Assembly: GCA_947380435.1 (NCBI GenBank)
Contig: CANCRC010000006.1
Span: 1-33,823 of the forward strand
Source of the DNA: Chitinophagaceae bacterium
GTDB taxonomy: Bacteria; Bacteroidota; Bacteroidia; Chitinophagales; Chitinophagaceae
Length of the DNA stretch: 33,823 nucleotides
Reading direction: 5' to 3'
The translations under genes were made by a program, and so were the position numbers. This document shows positions 15,461 through 24,386 of this stretch, piece by piece (positions within the stretch are counted from its first letter, which is position 1; each line of letters starts with the position of its first letter). Below the pieces are notes generated by a model that worked only from the letters and a program-made list of their open reading frames with translations, was not told the origin of the DNA and did not search any database.

Positions 15461-16903
15461 ATGGCAGACGGACAAAAATATGAGGCAGTTATTGGTTTAG
15501 AAATTCATGCACAATTAGCCACAAAAAGCAAATTGTTTTGTGGAGACGATGCCTCTTTTGGAGCAGCGCCCAATACCCATATAAGCCCTATTACCATGGG
15601 TCATCCTGGTACTTTACCCAAAACCAATTCGAAAGCCATTGAATATGCTATTCGCATTGGACTGGCCTGCGGATCTAAAATTGCAAAGGATAATTATTTT
15701 GCACGTAAAAATTATTTCTACCCCGATTTACCAAAGGGCTATCAAATTTCACAACATACTACCCCTATTTGCGAAGGTGGAACTATTAGCATACAATTAC
15801 CTACAGGTGAAAAAATAATACAGCTCAATAGAATTCATTTAGAAGAAGATGCGGGTAAAAGTATACATGATATTTCAGCCACCGATACTTTGATAGATTT
15901 AAACCGTGCAGGTACCCCCTTAATTGAAATGGTCACTGAACCTTGTATTCATTCTGCTGAAGAAGCCTTTTTATTTGTAACAGAAGTAAGAAAGCTAGTA
16001 CGCTGGATAGGTATTTGTGATGGTAATATGGAAGAAGGTAGTTTAAGATGCGATGCCAATATATCTATTCGTTTAAAAGGCGCCACCACATTGGGTACCA
16101 GGGTAGAAGTTAAAAATTTAAATTCTATTCGTAATATAAAAAAAGCCATTGAATTTGAAATAGATCGTCTCATTCAAATTACAGAAACCGGCGGCACCAT
16201 TGTACAACAAACAAGAAGCTTTGACGCAGGTAACGATACTACCTTTTCTATCAGAGATAAAGAAGATGCAAATGATTATAGGTATTTCCCCGATCCAGAT
16301 TTAGCACCCTTTCATTTAACAGATGTTTTTATTGAAAGCATTCAAAAAAAATTACCCGCCCTACCCGCTACTTTAAAAAAGCAGTGGAAACTACAATATG
16401 ATTTATCGGATTACGCCATTGATCAATTAGTAGAAGATAAAGAAGAAGCCGACTTTTATATACAATGGGCAGGGGCATCTCCACATTATAAAGCCATTGC
16501 CAATTGGATGATTGGGCCTATTAGAGTAGCCCTACATGAAGGCCTAACTAATTTTCAAGCCTTGTCTACCATGATTCCTTTTTTAGTTGAATTAGTAGAT
16601 TTAGTAGAAAGCAATCAACTAAGTTTTTCGGTGGCAAGTACGAAGGTATTAAAAGAAATTATTGCCCATCCTGGATCCCCTAAGGTCTTTGCCATGAGTG
16701 AGAACCTACTACAAACAGGCTCTTCAGAAGAAATTGAAAAATGGATTGACGAAGTAATGACTGCCCATCCAGAAAAAGTACTGGCCTATAGAAAAGGTAA
16801 AAAGGGGCTTTTAGGTTTATTTATGGGCGAAGTAAAGAAATTAAGCAAAGGCAAGGCCGACCCTAAAATAACCACTGCCCTATTAGAGCAAAAATTGGCT
16901 TAA
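15461..16903 (+). CDS. gatB: Asp/Glu-tRNA(Asn/Gln) amidotransferase subunit B
   Basis: A 480-residue GatB subunit. In the GatCAB complex it binds and phosphorylates misacylated Glu-tRNA-Gln or Asp-tRNA-Asn and receives ammonia from GatA. The family signatures are clear: YEAVIGLEIHAQLATKSKLF at the N-terminus, RKNYFYPDLPKGYQISQ, EGSLRCDANISI, the EVKNLNSIRNI segment, and RYFPDPDLAP. The C-terminal GatB/YqeY helical domain ends near ADPKITTALLEQKL. Neither gatA nor gatC is in the window. It is preceded by a -7 box that predicts a leaderless message, although it follows the plug-PDZ gene closely. Confidence 0.98.
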   Translation: MADGQKYEAVIGLEIHAQLATKSKLFCGDDASFGAAPNTHISPITMGHPGTLPKTNSKAIEYAIRIGLACGSKIAKDNYFARKNYFYPDLPKGYQISQHTTPICEGGTISIQLPTGEKIIQLNRIHLEEDAGKSIHDISATDTLIDLNRAGTPLIEMVTEPCIHSAEEAFLFVTEVRKLVRWIGICDGNMEEGSLRCDANISIRLKGATTLGTRVEVKNLNSIRNIKKAIEFEIDRLIQITETGGTIVQQTRSFDAGNDTTFSIRDKEDANDYRYFPDPDLAPFHLTDVFIESIQKKLPALPATLKKQWKLQYDLSDYAIDQLVEDKEEADFYIQWAGASPHYKAIANWMIGPIRVALHEGLTNFQALSTMIPFLVELVDLVESNQLSFSVASTKVLKEIIAHPGSPKVFAMSENLLQTGSSEEIEKWIDEVMTAHPEKVLAYRKGKKGLLGLFMGEVKKLSKGKADPKITTALLEQKLA

Positions 16904-16908
16904 TTTTG
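16901..16908 (+). promoter_or_regulatory. Possible -7 box (TAATTTTG) for the TlpA-like lipoprotein gene
   Basis: TAATTTTG fits TAnnTTTG and overlaps the gatB stop codon. It would give a leader of about 70 bases. A matching -33 element is not clear, and the match could be chance in AT-rich DNA. Confidence 0.3.
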
Positions 16909-16984
16909 TGCCATCAATAACTAATAGCGTTGGTTAACTTACATAAAAAATGAACAAAATCATAGAACTCAAATATAATTAGCA

Positions 16985-18121
16985 ATGAATAGTAAAAACG
17001 TAGTAGCCATTTTAGTAGCAATGATTGTTATTGTTTCAGGCTGTAAAAACGGTACAGGTGAAAAAAATTATACTATTTCTGGTACTATACAACATGCTAC
17101 CAAAGAAAAATTACTATTACAAGAAGTGCCTTATGGAGGACTGCCCATTATTACGATGGATTCTATCACTTTAGGGGAGGATGGCAAGTATTCCTTTCAA
17201 TTTATTGCTAAGCAAGAAGGCATTTACCGTATTGCTACCGAAAAACAAATGGAGATATTATTTATTAACGATGAAGAGAATATTCAAATTAATGCCGATG
17301 CTAATAACTATCAATCCTATACTATTAAAGGATCTAAAACCAGTCAAGCTTTAATTAATTTTCTAATTGAATACCGTAAAAAGGACTCTTCCTTGTTTTC
17401 AACTATTTATAATTTAGATGCTTTACAAAAACAAAACGCAAAAGACAGTACTATTTTTTGGTTACAGAAACAACGAGCCACTAAAATTACCGATATCAAT
17501 AAATTTGTTGAAAATACTATCACAAGTTCTACAAGCCCTGCATTTGTTTATTATACACTAGGATTAAGTTTAAGATCAATGGAATCGGCACAGGTATTAG
17601 CTTTAGCAAAAGCTGCTGCAGAAAAAATGAAAGCAGAGCCCCTGGTTCAATTTGCTAATTTATTAAATACACAAGTACAAGCCAACACTAAAACGGCAGC
17701 CATTGCTATTGGAACAATGGCTCCTGAAATTGCATTACCAGACGCCAACGGTAAAATTATTGCACTAAGTAGTTTAAGAGGCAAGTATGTATTAGTGGAT
17801 TTTTGGGCAAGTTGGTGTGGGCCCTGTAGAGGAGAAAATCCGAACGTAGTGCTTGCTTATGAAAAATATAAGAAAAAGAATTTCACAGTACTAGGTGTTT
17901 CTTTAGATGATGATAAAGCAAGCTGGCTAGAAGCTATCAAAGCAGATAAATTAAATTGGCAACATATTAGCGATCTCAAAAAATGGGAAAGCATTGTAGT
18001 GAGCGCCTACCAAATAGAAGGCATACCCTTCAATGTCTTATTGGATCCTACAGGAAAAGTAATTGCTACAGAATTAAGAGGTGCTGCTTTACAAGATACC
18101 CTTGCTTCTATCTTACAATAA
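16985..18121 (+). CDS. TlpA/ResA-like thiol-disulfide oxidoreductase lipoprotein (DUF4369 + thioredoxin)
   Basis: A 378-residue lipoprotein: the signal sequence ends VSGC with the lipidated Cys at residue 20. The N-terminal part (about 27-130, YTISGTIQHATKEKLLLQEV, then GKYSFQF) fits the DUF4369 domain often fused to thioredoxins in Bacteroidota. The C-terminal thioredoxin domain (about 245-378) carries the redox motif W-C278-G-P-C281 in DFWASWCGPCRGENP, and the cis-Pro in GIPFN. It probably works in the periplasm on disulfides or cytochrome maturation; the partner is unknown. It converges with the MMPL gene, with three bases between the stop codons. Confidence 0.92.
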   Translation: MNSKNVVAILVAMIVIVSGCKNGTGEKNYTISGTIQHATKEKLLLQEVPYGGLPIITMDSITLGEDGKYSFQFIAKQEGIYRIATEKQMEILFINDEENIQINADANNYQSYTIKGSKTSQALINFLIEYRKKDSSLFSTIYNLDALQKQNAKDSTIFWLQKQRATKITDINKFVENTITSSTSPAFVYYTLGLSLRSMESAQVLALAKAAAEKMKAEPLVQFANLLNTQVQANTKTAAIAIGTMAPEIALPDANGKIIALSSLRGKYVLVDFWASWCGPCRGENPNVVLAYEKYKKKNFTVLGVSLDDDKASWLEAIKADKLNWQHISDLKKWESIVVSAYQIEGIPFNVLLDPTGKVIATELRGAALQDTLASILQ

Positions 18122-18124
18122 ATA

Positions 18125-20452
18125 TTAACGCTGTTTAATAAATGTTTTAATTAAAGCAGGCAGCAATATTAAATTGGTAAAAGTACTTACCACTAGTGTA
18201 AGTGAAGTTAACCAGCCTAAGGCCTTGGTGCCTCCAAAATCACTGAAACAAAAAATAACAAAGCCCGCAACTAATACTAAGGAAGTATAGATAATACTTA
18301 TTCCGGTATGTTTAATAGTTTGTACAAGTGTTGTATGTACATTGTTATTCAAACGTGGTAATTCCTGTTTATAGTTTACTAAAAAACGAATAGTGACGTC
18401 TATAGCTATACCGAGGGCTACACTGAATACCAATACTGTAGAAGGTTTTAAAGAAATACCCACCCAACCCATTAAGCCTGCCGTAATAAGTAAGGGTACT
18501 ATATTAGGGAGCAATGAACACATTAATATAGGGAAGGAACGGAATAAGAATATCATACAAATAGCAATTAATACAAATGCCCAAAAGATAGACTCACTTA
18601 ATCCCTTAATAATAAAATTACTACCTTCTAAAAAAGTAACACTAGACCCGGTTATTTCTACTTTATATTTACTAGTATCAAAAATAGCAGCGGTAGCACT
18701 ATCTATTCTATGCAAAAACAAAGGAAGCTGCGCACTACCTATATCTTTCATATTTACACTTACCCTTGTCTCCCTTTTAGCTGAATCAATAAATTTCGAT
18801 AATAACTGAGTAGGGCTAGCGCCCTTGCTATTCGTAGTTTTCTGCGAATCTGTTTTTAAATAAGGCGCCATAAAAGCCATCTCGGTCCCAGTAGGTACTG
18901 TATAAGCATTGGAATCTCCATCATAAAAAGCTTGCTTAGCGAATTTAATACCTTCTAATAAACCTAGGGGTTTGCCTAACTCTGGTTGTGCGGATAAGAA
19001 AGCATGTAACTCATCAATAGCTTCTAAAGGTTTTATTGAACGCACTAAACCATTTTTCTTTTTAGTGTCAATGACTATTTCTAAAGGCATTACCCCGCCC
19101 GCTTGCTTTTCAAACCATTTTAAATCGGTGTATAAAGTATCCTTTTTAGGTAAATCATCTACTATAAAAGCTTCTTTCTTAATACGCATTAAACCCAGCA
19201 CAGAAACCAGCACTAAAACTATAGTGATACCAAATACCCATTTAGTATGTTGGAAGGTCCAGCGTTCTATCTTAACCAATACTTTCTCTAAAAATTTATT
19301 GTCTAAGTATTTAACATGTTTACTTGCAGGGGCTTTCAAATAAGTAAGTACTGGGGGTATGAACAATAAACTAATTAAGAATAGAGCCATAATATTTAAA
19401 CCAGAGACCCAACCAAATTCTTTTAACAAAGGGCTTTTCGTAAAGGCAAAAACAAAAAATCCAATTGCTGCTGTAATATTACAAAACAGTGTTACAATTC
19501 CCATTCTTCCTACCATTTGCTCAATGGCCTCTTTTTTATTCTGTGTTTCTTTATAAGAAGTATGATATTTATTTAAAAAATAAATACAATTAGGAATGCC
19601 TATCACTACAATTAATGGCGGAATTAGTGCGGTGAGTAAAGTAATTTTCTGGCCTAATAATACCATGGTGCCAAAACTCCATATCACACCCATTATCACC
19701 ACTGTCAAACTTAGTAGAGTGGCTGAAATAGACCTAAAAAATAAAAGCAATGTAATGGCTGAAAGCAAAAGCGATCCCATTAAAAACCAGAACATTTCTT
19801 TTTTTATTCTATCTGCGAGAATGGTTCTTATGTAAGGTAGCCCACTAATATGCACTGCTAAACTTGTTCTACTAACAAAAGCGTCCAACTTATATTGTAA
19901 ATTTTTAATAATGGCAGAACGCGCGCTGCTATTAATGGAATCGGGTATAAAACTAATAGCCATTATATAGGCATGGCTACTTGGGTTATACATTAAATTT
20001 TTATAAAAAGGCAGGCCCTCTAAAACAGCTCTATCTAGAGCAAGTGCGCTATCTGAAGTATAAGTTGTATTAAAAATTTTACGCGCAGTAAATTTACTAG
20101 CTACACTGTCTTTAACAATAGTATAGGCACTGGGCACACTTACTACTTCGGTCACACCAGGGATAGTTTTTATTTGTTTTTGTAATTCGGCAACTTGATT
20201 AAAGATACGAGTGGTAAAAAATGAATCTGTCTGAAACCCAATAACCATTGTAGTACCATCTACCCCAAACTTTTTTACAAATTCTTTATAAATAACAAAT
20301 TTCGGATTGTCTTCAGGAATAGCCTTGGTAAATTCATAACTCAACTTTACTTGAATGGCAAAATACCCCATCACTAAAGTAGCAACTGCTAAAAAGCCAA
20401 GGGCAGCTAGTTTATACTTTACAATGTTCTTTCCTAATTGATGCCAAGTCAT
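18125..20452 (-). CDS. RND/MMPL family transporter
   Basis: A 775-residue integral membrane protein with the MMPL/RND layout: one N-terminal helix, a large periplasmic loop (about 40-215), a block of five or six helices, a second periplasmic loop (about 430-610) and a final block of helices. The repeated SSD-like helices (LTALIPPLIVVIGIPNCIYF and STVLVFSVALGIAIDVTIRF) are typical. The second carries an Asp (AIDVTIRF) in the expected proton-relay position. It probably exports lipids or hydrophobic compounds with proton motive force; the substrate is unknown. It is last in a minus-strand block after rpoN and a small membrane protein, 16 bases downstream of the latter. Confidence 0.9.
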   Translation of the reverse strand: MTWHQLGKNIVKYKLAALGFLAVATLVMGYFAIQVKLSYEFTKAIPEDNPKFVIYKEFVKKFGVDGTTMVIGFQTDSFFTTRIFNQVAELQKQIKTIPGVTEVVSVPSAYTIVKDSVASKFTARKIFNTTYTSDSALALDRAVLEGLPFYKNLMYNPSSHAYIMAISFIPDSINSSARSAIIKNLQYKLDAFVSRTSLAVHISGLPYIRTILADRIKKEMFWFLMGSLLLSAITLLLFFRSISATLLSLTVVIMGVIWSFGTMVLLGQKITLLTALIPPLIVVIGIPNCIYFLNKYHTSYKETQNKKEAIEQMVGRMGIVTLFCNITAAIGFFVFAFTKSPLLKEFGWVSGLNIMALFLISLLFIPPVLTYLKAPASKHVKYLDNKFLEKVLVKIERWTFQHTKWVFGITIVLVLVSVLGLMRIKKEAFIVDDLPKKDTLYTDLKWFEKQAGGVMPLEIVIDTKKKNGLVRSIKPLEAIDELHAFLSAQPELGKPLGLLEGIKFAKQAFYDGDSNAYTVPTGTEMAFMAPYLKTDSQKTTNSKGASPTQLLSKFIDSAKRETRVSVNMKDIGSAQLPLFLHRIDSATAAIFDTSKYKVEITGSSVTFLEGSNFIIKGLSESIFWAFVLIAICMIFLFRSFPILMCSLLPNIVPLLITAGLMGWVGISLKPSTVLVFSVALGIAIDVTIRFLVNYKQELPRLNNNVHTTLVQTIKHTGISIIYTSLVLVAGFVIFCFSDFGGTKALGWLTSLTLVVSTFTNLILLPALIKTFIKQR

Positions 20453-20468
20453 AGTGTTTATTTTTAAA

Positions 20469-21107
20469 TTAACTCACCCATAAAAACCCAGCAAGTTGGG
20501 TGCCCATTCCTATGGCAAAACCCAGCACTAGCTCTTTATTCGTATGATCACTTACTATCATTCTAGCGCTCCAAACCAAGCCTGCAATGCATACGGAAAG
20601 CAGCACCCAGGGTAAATTATTAATAGGATAATAAAAACTTACTAATAGAACCGCTGTTAATAAACCGCTCACACCCATCGCATGTAAACTCACTTTTATA
20701 AAATGATTGGCAGTAAGTCCAATGGCGCTTGCTATGAAAATACCAAAGTAAAAATATTTTAATGCTAAAGGCTGATCGGTGAAGTTTCTACTTAAATAAT
20801 ACATCCACCAATAAAAAAACATCACAATTACATAGGGAATAATTCTATCTTTCTGTGTTTTTAAGAAAATGCTATCGGTAAATTTTAATCTCCATAATAA
20901 GAAAACCGCAAAAGCTGGAAAAAAAGCAGTCAACCAAAACACGCTAAATAATTTTAGCTTTAATTGCCAGTCGGTGATACTCGCAAACTCGAAAGGCACC
21001 ACTTGCATTAAATAAAGAAAAAAATAAGTGGGAATAAATAAAGGATGTAGTATGAAAGACACTAGATGAGCCAATATTTTTAAAAGTTTCGGTTGTTGGT
21101 TTTCCAT
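20469..21107 (-). CDS. Integral membrane protein, possibly PAP2-related
   Basis: A 212-residue protein with about six membrane segments. An N-terminal LILHPLFIPTYFF-like stretch, a DRIIPYVI segment and KVSLHAMGVSGLLTA near residue 145 resemble the layout of PAP2-like membrane proteins found in Bacteroidota. A full phosphatase motif set (KxxxxxxRP, PSGH, SRxxxxxHxxxD) is not present, so phosphatase activity is doubtful. It lies between rpoN (15 bases upstream) and the MMPL transporter (16 bases downstream) and is probably co-transcribed with both. Function unknown. Confidence 0.7.
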   Translation of the reverse strand: MENQQPKLLKILAHLVSFILHPLFIPTYFFLYLMQVVPFEFASITDWQLKLKLFSVFWLTAFFPAFAVFLLWRLKFTDSIFLKTQKDRIIPYVIVMFFYWWMYYLSRNFTDQPLALKYFYFGIFIASAIGLTANHFIKVSLHAMGVSGLLTAVLLVSFYYPINNLPWVLLSVCIAGLVWSARMIVSDHTNKELVLGFAIGMGTQLAGFLWVS

Positions 21108-21122
21108 TAATCTGTTTTTTAA

Positions 21123-22658
21123 CTACAATTCTTTACGTAATCTTGCCACCGGTACATTTAATTGTTCTCTATACTTAGCCACAGTTCTTCTAGCAATATT
21201 ATAGCCTTTTTCTTGCAACTGCTCTGTTAACTCATCGTCACTGAAAGGCTTATGCTTGTCTTCTGACTCTAATAGTTCTTCTAGTATAGCTTTTACCTCT
21301 TTGGTGCTTACTTCTTCTCCAGAATCGGTAGTCAATGATTCACTAAAAAAATATTTTAATAAGAAAGTGCCAAACTCTGTTTGTACATACTTACTATTGG
21401 CTACCCTACTTACTGTGGAAACATCTAAAGAAGTTTTTTCTGCAATATCTTTTAATATCATTGGCTTTAACTTAGTGGTATCTCCCGATAAAAAGAAAGC
21501 TTCTTGATGCATTAAAATAGACTTCATCGTATGTAATAAAGTTTGCTGCCTTTGCTGAATCATTTCAATAAACCATTTAGCAGCATCAATTTTTTGTTTG
21601 ATAAAAAATACGGCTTCTTTCTGAGATTTATCTTGCTTATTGCTATGTTCGTATTCCTTCAACATTAATTTGTAATCGTCGCTAATAACAAGTGGTGGCG
21701 CATTACGGCTATTCAAGGTTAATTCTAAATGGCCATTATTAATAAGCACTGTAAAGTCTGGTATAATATACTTATCGGCCTCACTCATATGACCCGTCTC
21801 TGCACCAGGCTTAGGATTTAGAGAAATAATTTGATGAAGCACTTCTTTCATTTGTCCTTCCTCTAAATGCAAACTTTTTTGAATTTTATCGTAATGCTTG
21901 CGCGTAAATTCTTCGAAATGTTTTTCAATGACTGCAATAGCTAATTTCCTTATTTCATCAGCTGCTGGATCTTGCATGGCTTCTTCTCTCAGTTCTGCTT
22001 GCTTTCTTTTTAACTGAATAAGCAAGCACTCTTGTAAATTTCTAGCACCAATACCAGGCGGGTCAAACTGCTGCACTTTCAATAATAAGGCTTCTATTTC
22101 TTTTTCTTCCACCCACATACTTTGTTTAAAAGCCAAGTCATCGGCAATGGACTGTAGGGCTCTTCTCAAATAACCATCATCATCTAAACTGCCAACTATT
22201 TGTTCGGCAATTTTATAATCATGATCTCCTAAGGCCAACATACTCAATTGATCCATCAATAATTCATGTAAACTCTGTTCTGCTCTAATGGGAATGACTT
22301 TATCATTATCTAGTTCCGGATAATAATCGTCCTTGGTTTTATAATCAGCTACATCTCCTTCATCATCAAAACTATAATCACTTAATTCTTCATTACTCAT
22401 TTCAAATTCATCCACCGGAATAGCTTCCTCTTCCTCTGCACTACTTTGTAATAAATCGTCAGGCATTTCTTCCACCGATTTTTCCATATCGCCTTCTAAT
22501 AAATCGGCATTCATTTCTAAAGCAGGATTTTCTTCCAACTCTTCTTTCACTCTTTGCTCAATTTGGGCAGTAGGAATTTGTAACAACTTCATTAGTTGTA
22601 TTTGCTGTGGCGACAATCGTTGTAATTGTCTTTGCTGCAAAGATTGACCTAATGACAT
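21123..22658 (-). CDS. rpoN: RNA polymerase sigma-54 factor
   Basis: A 511-residue sigma-54. Region I is Gln/Leu rich (SLGQSLQQRQLQRLSPQQIQ), as needed for response to enhancer-binding activators. A long acidic region II follows (about 55-115). Then come the core-binding domain (FDPPGIGARNLQECLLIQLK), the HTH (TSLDVSTVSRVANSKYVQT) and the RpoN box ARRTVAKYR at 489-497, which reads the -24 element. All functional parts are present. It directs transcription of genes with GG-N10-GC promoters together with AAA+ activators, none of which is in this window. It is preceded by a DegT aminotransferase gene ending 10 bases upstream. Confidence 0.98.
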   Translation of the reverse strand: MSLGQSLQQRQLQRLSPQQIQLMKLLQIPTAQIEQRVKEELEENPALEMNADLLEGDMEKSVEEMPDDLLQSSAEEEEAIPVDEFEMSNEELSDYSFDDEGDVADYKTKDDYYPELDNDKVIPIRAEQSLHELLMDQLSMLALGDHDYKIAEQIVGSLDDDGYLRRALQSIADDLAFKQSMWVEEKEIEALLLKVQQFDPPGIGARNLQECLLIQLKRKQAELREEAMQDPAADEIRKLAIAVIEKHFEEFTRKHYDKIQKSLHLEEGQMKEVLHQIISLNPKPGAETGHMSEADKYIIPDFTVLINNGHLELTLNSRNAPPLVISDDYKLMLKEYEHSNKQDKSQKEAVFFIKQKIDAAKWFIEMIQQRQQTLLHTMKSILMHQEAFFLSGDTTKLKPMILKDIAEKTSLDVSTVSRVANSKYVQTEFGTFLLKYFFSESLTTDSGEEVSTKEVKAILEELLESEDKHKPFSDDELTEQLQEKGYNIARRTVAKYREQLNVPVARLRKEL

Positions 22659-22668
22659 AATCGCTGCT

Positions 22669-23868
22669 TTAAGAAATTGCTTTTTCTATCACGCTTAAAA
22701 ATGCAGCTCCTTTTTCATGCACTTGCTCTTCCGTCCATAATAAACTAATGGCTGTGGAAATACATCTACTCATGATGGCATCGCTTTTTTCAAAAGACTT
22801 TGTACTTAATGCAGCTAAAGCTTTTTGCTGCGCTTCATTTAAGGCAGAAAGGCTTTGCACATTTTTAAGATGTGCCCACTTTTTAATATAATGCCAGTTG
22901 TTGGCATACCAATAAAAATTACCTGCTAAAATATTAGCCTGCTTCATGGCCTCAATTACTTTTTCAGTGGCTGCATGTGAAGGTAAAAACCAAGTTAAAA
23001 AACTGCCACTATCTCCTGCAGGGTCGGGTATGGTTCTAAATGCAATACCAGGTACTTGCTCTATATAAGATTTTAAAATTTGATTGTTCTTTTTTTGAAT
23101 CGTTAAAAACTGATCTAATTTTCTTATTTGTGCAAGTCCTACTGCTGCATGTAATTCACTAATTCTAAAATTATAACCTAAGAAAGGATGCAAGTCTGCT
23201 CCTCTATCTACGCCTGCATGATCATGTCCATGATCGGTGTAAGCATCGGCCTTGGTATACACTTCTTTACTATTCGTCATCACCACACCTCCTTCACCAC
23301 AGGTAATTGTTTTTACAAAATCAAAGGAAAAAGTACCTGCATGTCCAATAGTACCTAATGCTTTTCCTTTATAAGTACCTCCAATGCTTTGGCAAGCATC
23401 TTCCAATAATATTAAATGATGTTTATCGCAGATGGCCTTTAAGGCATCTAAATCGGCCATACTTCCGCACATATGCACGGGCATAATACATTTTGTTTTA
23501 GGGGTAATCGCCGCTTCAACTGCTGCTGGGTCTAAAGTAAGTGAGCTATCAATATCTACTAAAATAGGCACAGCACCTACACTTAAAACAGCTTCAAAAC
23601 TGGCTACAAAAGTGAAAGCAGGCATAATTACCTCATCACCAGCACCTATACCTAATGAAGCCATTGCAGTGGTTAAAGCTGCAGTACCACTGGAAGTTAA
23701 TTGAGCATACTGCGTTCCAAAACGGCTACAAATAGCCTGTTCTAGCTCTTTTGATTTCCAGATCCCTTTTCTAGGGCCATCGAAACCATAACGCATTAGA
23801 ATACCGGTCTCTAGGACCTCATTTACTTCTTTTTTTTCCTCTTCTCCAAAGAATTCAAAACCTGGCAT
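22669..23868 (-). CDS. DegT/DnrJ/EryC1 family aminotransferase, KdnA-like
   Basis: A 399-residue PLP-dependent sugar aminotransferase. The PLP Lys is K186 in SFDFVKTITCGEGG, and the cofactor Asp is D157 in LLEDACQS. SSGTAALTTAM (59-69) is the phosphate-binding stretch. The start (MPGFEFFGEEE), the RYGFDGPRKGIWK segment, TDHGHDHAGVDRGA and the late FYWYANNWHYIKKW resemble what I remember of KdnA, the enzyme that makes 8-amino-Kdo for LPS. That is recall, not a search result. The usual partner, a Kdo 8-oxidase (KdnB), is not in the window. First gene of the minus-strand block leading into rpoN. Confidence 0.9.
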   Translation of the reverse strand: MPGFEFFGEEEKKEVNEVLETGILMRYGFDGPRKGIWKSKELEQAICSRFGTQYAQLTSSGTAALTTAMASLGIGAGDEVIMPAFTFVASFEAVLSVGAVPILVDIDSSLTLDPAAVEAAITPKTKCIMPVHMCGSMADLDALKAICDKHHLILLEDACQSIGGTYKGKALGTIGHAGTFSFDFVKTITCGEGGVVMTNSKEVYTKADAYTDHGHDHAGVDRGADLHPFLGYNFRISELHAAVGLAQIRKLDQFLTIQKKNNQILKSYIEQVPGIAFRTIPDPAGDSGSFLTWFLPSHAATEKVIEAMKQANILAGNFYWYANNWHYIKKWAHLKNVQSLSALNEAQQKALAALSTKSFEKSDAIMSRCISTAISLLWTEEQVHEKGAAFLSVIEKAIS

Positions 23869-23890
23869 ACCCTTTAGTTTTATTGATAAA

Positions 23891-23898
23891 CAAAGGTA
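23891..23898 (-). promoter_or_regulatory. -7 box (TACCTTTG) for the aminotransferase-rpoN block
   Basis: On the minus strand TACCTTTG matches TAnnTTTG, 22 bases before the ATG at 23868. The leader contains AAAGGGT close to the start. It is the best candidate promoter for the four-gene minus-strand block. Confidence 0.5.
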
Positions 23899-23929
23899 GT
23901 TTAAAAAACGAAAATTGGGTGTTTTTCAG

Positions 23930-23936
23930 TAATTTG
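23930..23936 (+). promoter_or_regulatory. Possible weak -7 box (TAATTTG) for the DUF5606 gene
   Basis: TAATTTG is one base shorter than the consensus TAnnTTTG and lies 27 bases before the ATG at 23964, divergent from the aminotransferase promoter. Support is weak. Confidence 0.25.
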
Positions 23937-23963
23937 CGCCCGTAAAAAAACTACACCGAATTT

Positions 23964-24386
23964 ATGGAATACAGCAAACTAATCGCCGTTTCTGGCCTAT
24001 CAGGTTTATTTGAATTATTGACCAGCAAAAGCGATGGCGCGATAGCTAAATCACTAGAAAATGATACTACTCAATTCATTAGCTCTAGAGCTCATCAGTT
24101 CTCACATTTAGAGAGTATTGAGGTATTTACGACCCGCGAAAACGTTTTTTTAGCGGAAGTATTTATTGCCATGGGTAAATCTAAGGAAGCCTTACCTAAT
24201 GAGAAAGAACCCAAATCGGTAGAAGCTTATTTTAAAAAGACTTTCCCTAATATGGACTTCACAAGAGTGTACGCGAGTGATATGAAGAAAATGATAAAAT
24301 GGTTTGCGCAATTACAAAAGCATAAGGTAGAACCTACTTTGCCTGAGGCAGACGAAGAGGCTGAAGCAGAAGAGCAAAAGGCATAA
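23964..24386 (+). CDS. DUF5606 family protein
   Basis: A 140-residue soluble protein. The pattern (LIAVSGLSGLFELLTSKSDG at the start, SSRAHQFSHLESIEVFTT, then YFKKTFPNMDFTRVYASDMKKMIKWF) fits the Bacteroidota DUF5606 family, which has an N-terminal beta-barrel-like part and a helical C-terminal part. Its function is not known. The C-terminal tail is Glu/Ala rich (EADEEAEAEEQKA) and is encoded by repetitive GAAGAGGCTGAAGC-like sequence. That sequence continues into the tandem repeats just after the stop. It is divergent from the aminotransferase-rpoN block, and ends about 240 bases before the next gene. Confidence 0.88.
   Translation: MEYSKLIAVSGLSGLFELLTSKSDGAIAKSLENDTTQFISSRAHQFSHLESIEVFTTRENVFLAEVFIAMGKSKEALPNEKEPKSVEAYFKKTFPNMDFTRVYASDMKKMIKWFAQLQKHKVEPTLPEADEEAEAEEQKA

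Noticed and set aside
18393-18809. 138-codon plus-strand frame inside the MMPL transporter gene
   Set aside because: Antisense shadow of a well-supported membrane protein; no start signal or family pattern.
20469-21107. Active PAP2 phosphatase
   Set aside because: The general layout is similar, but the catalytic motif set is not present.
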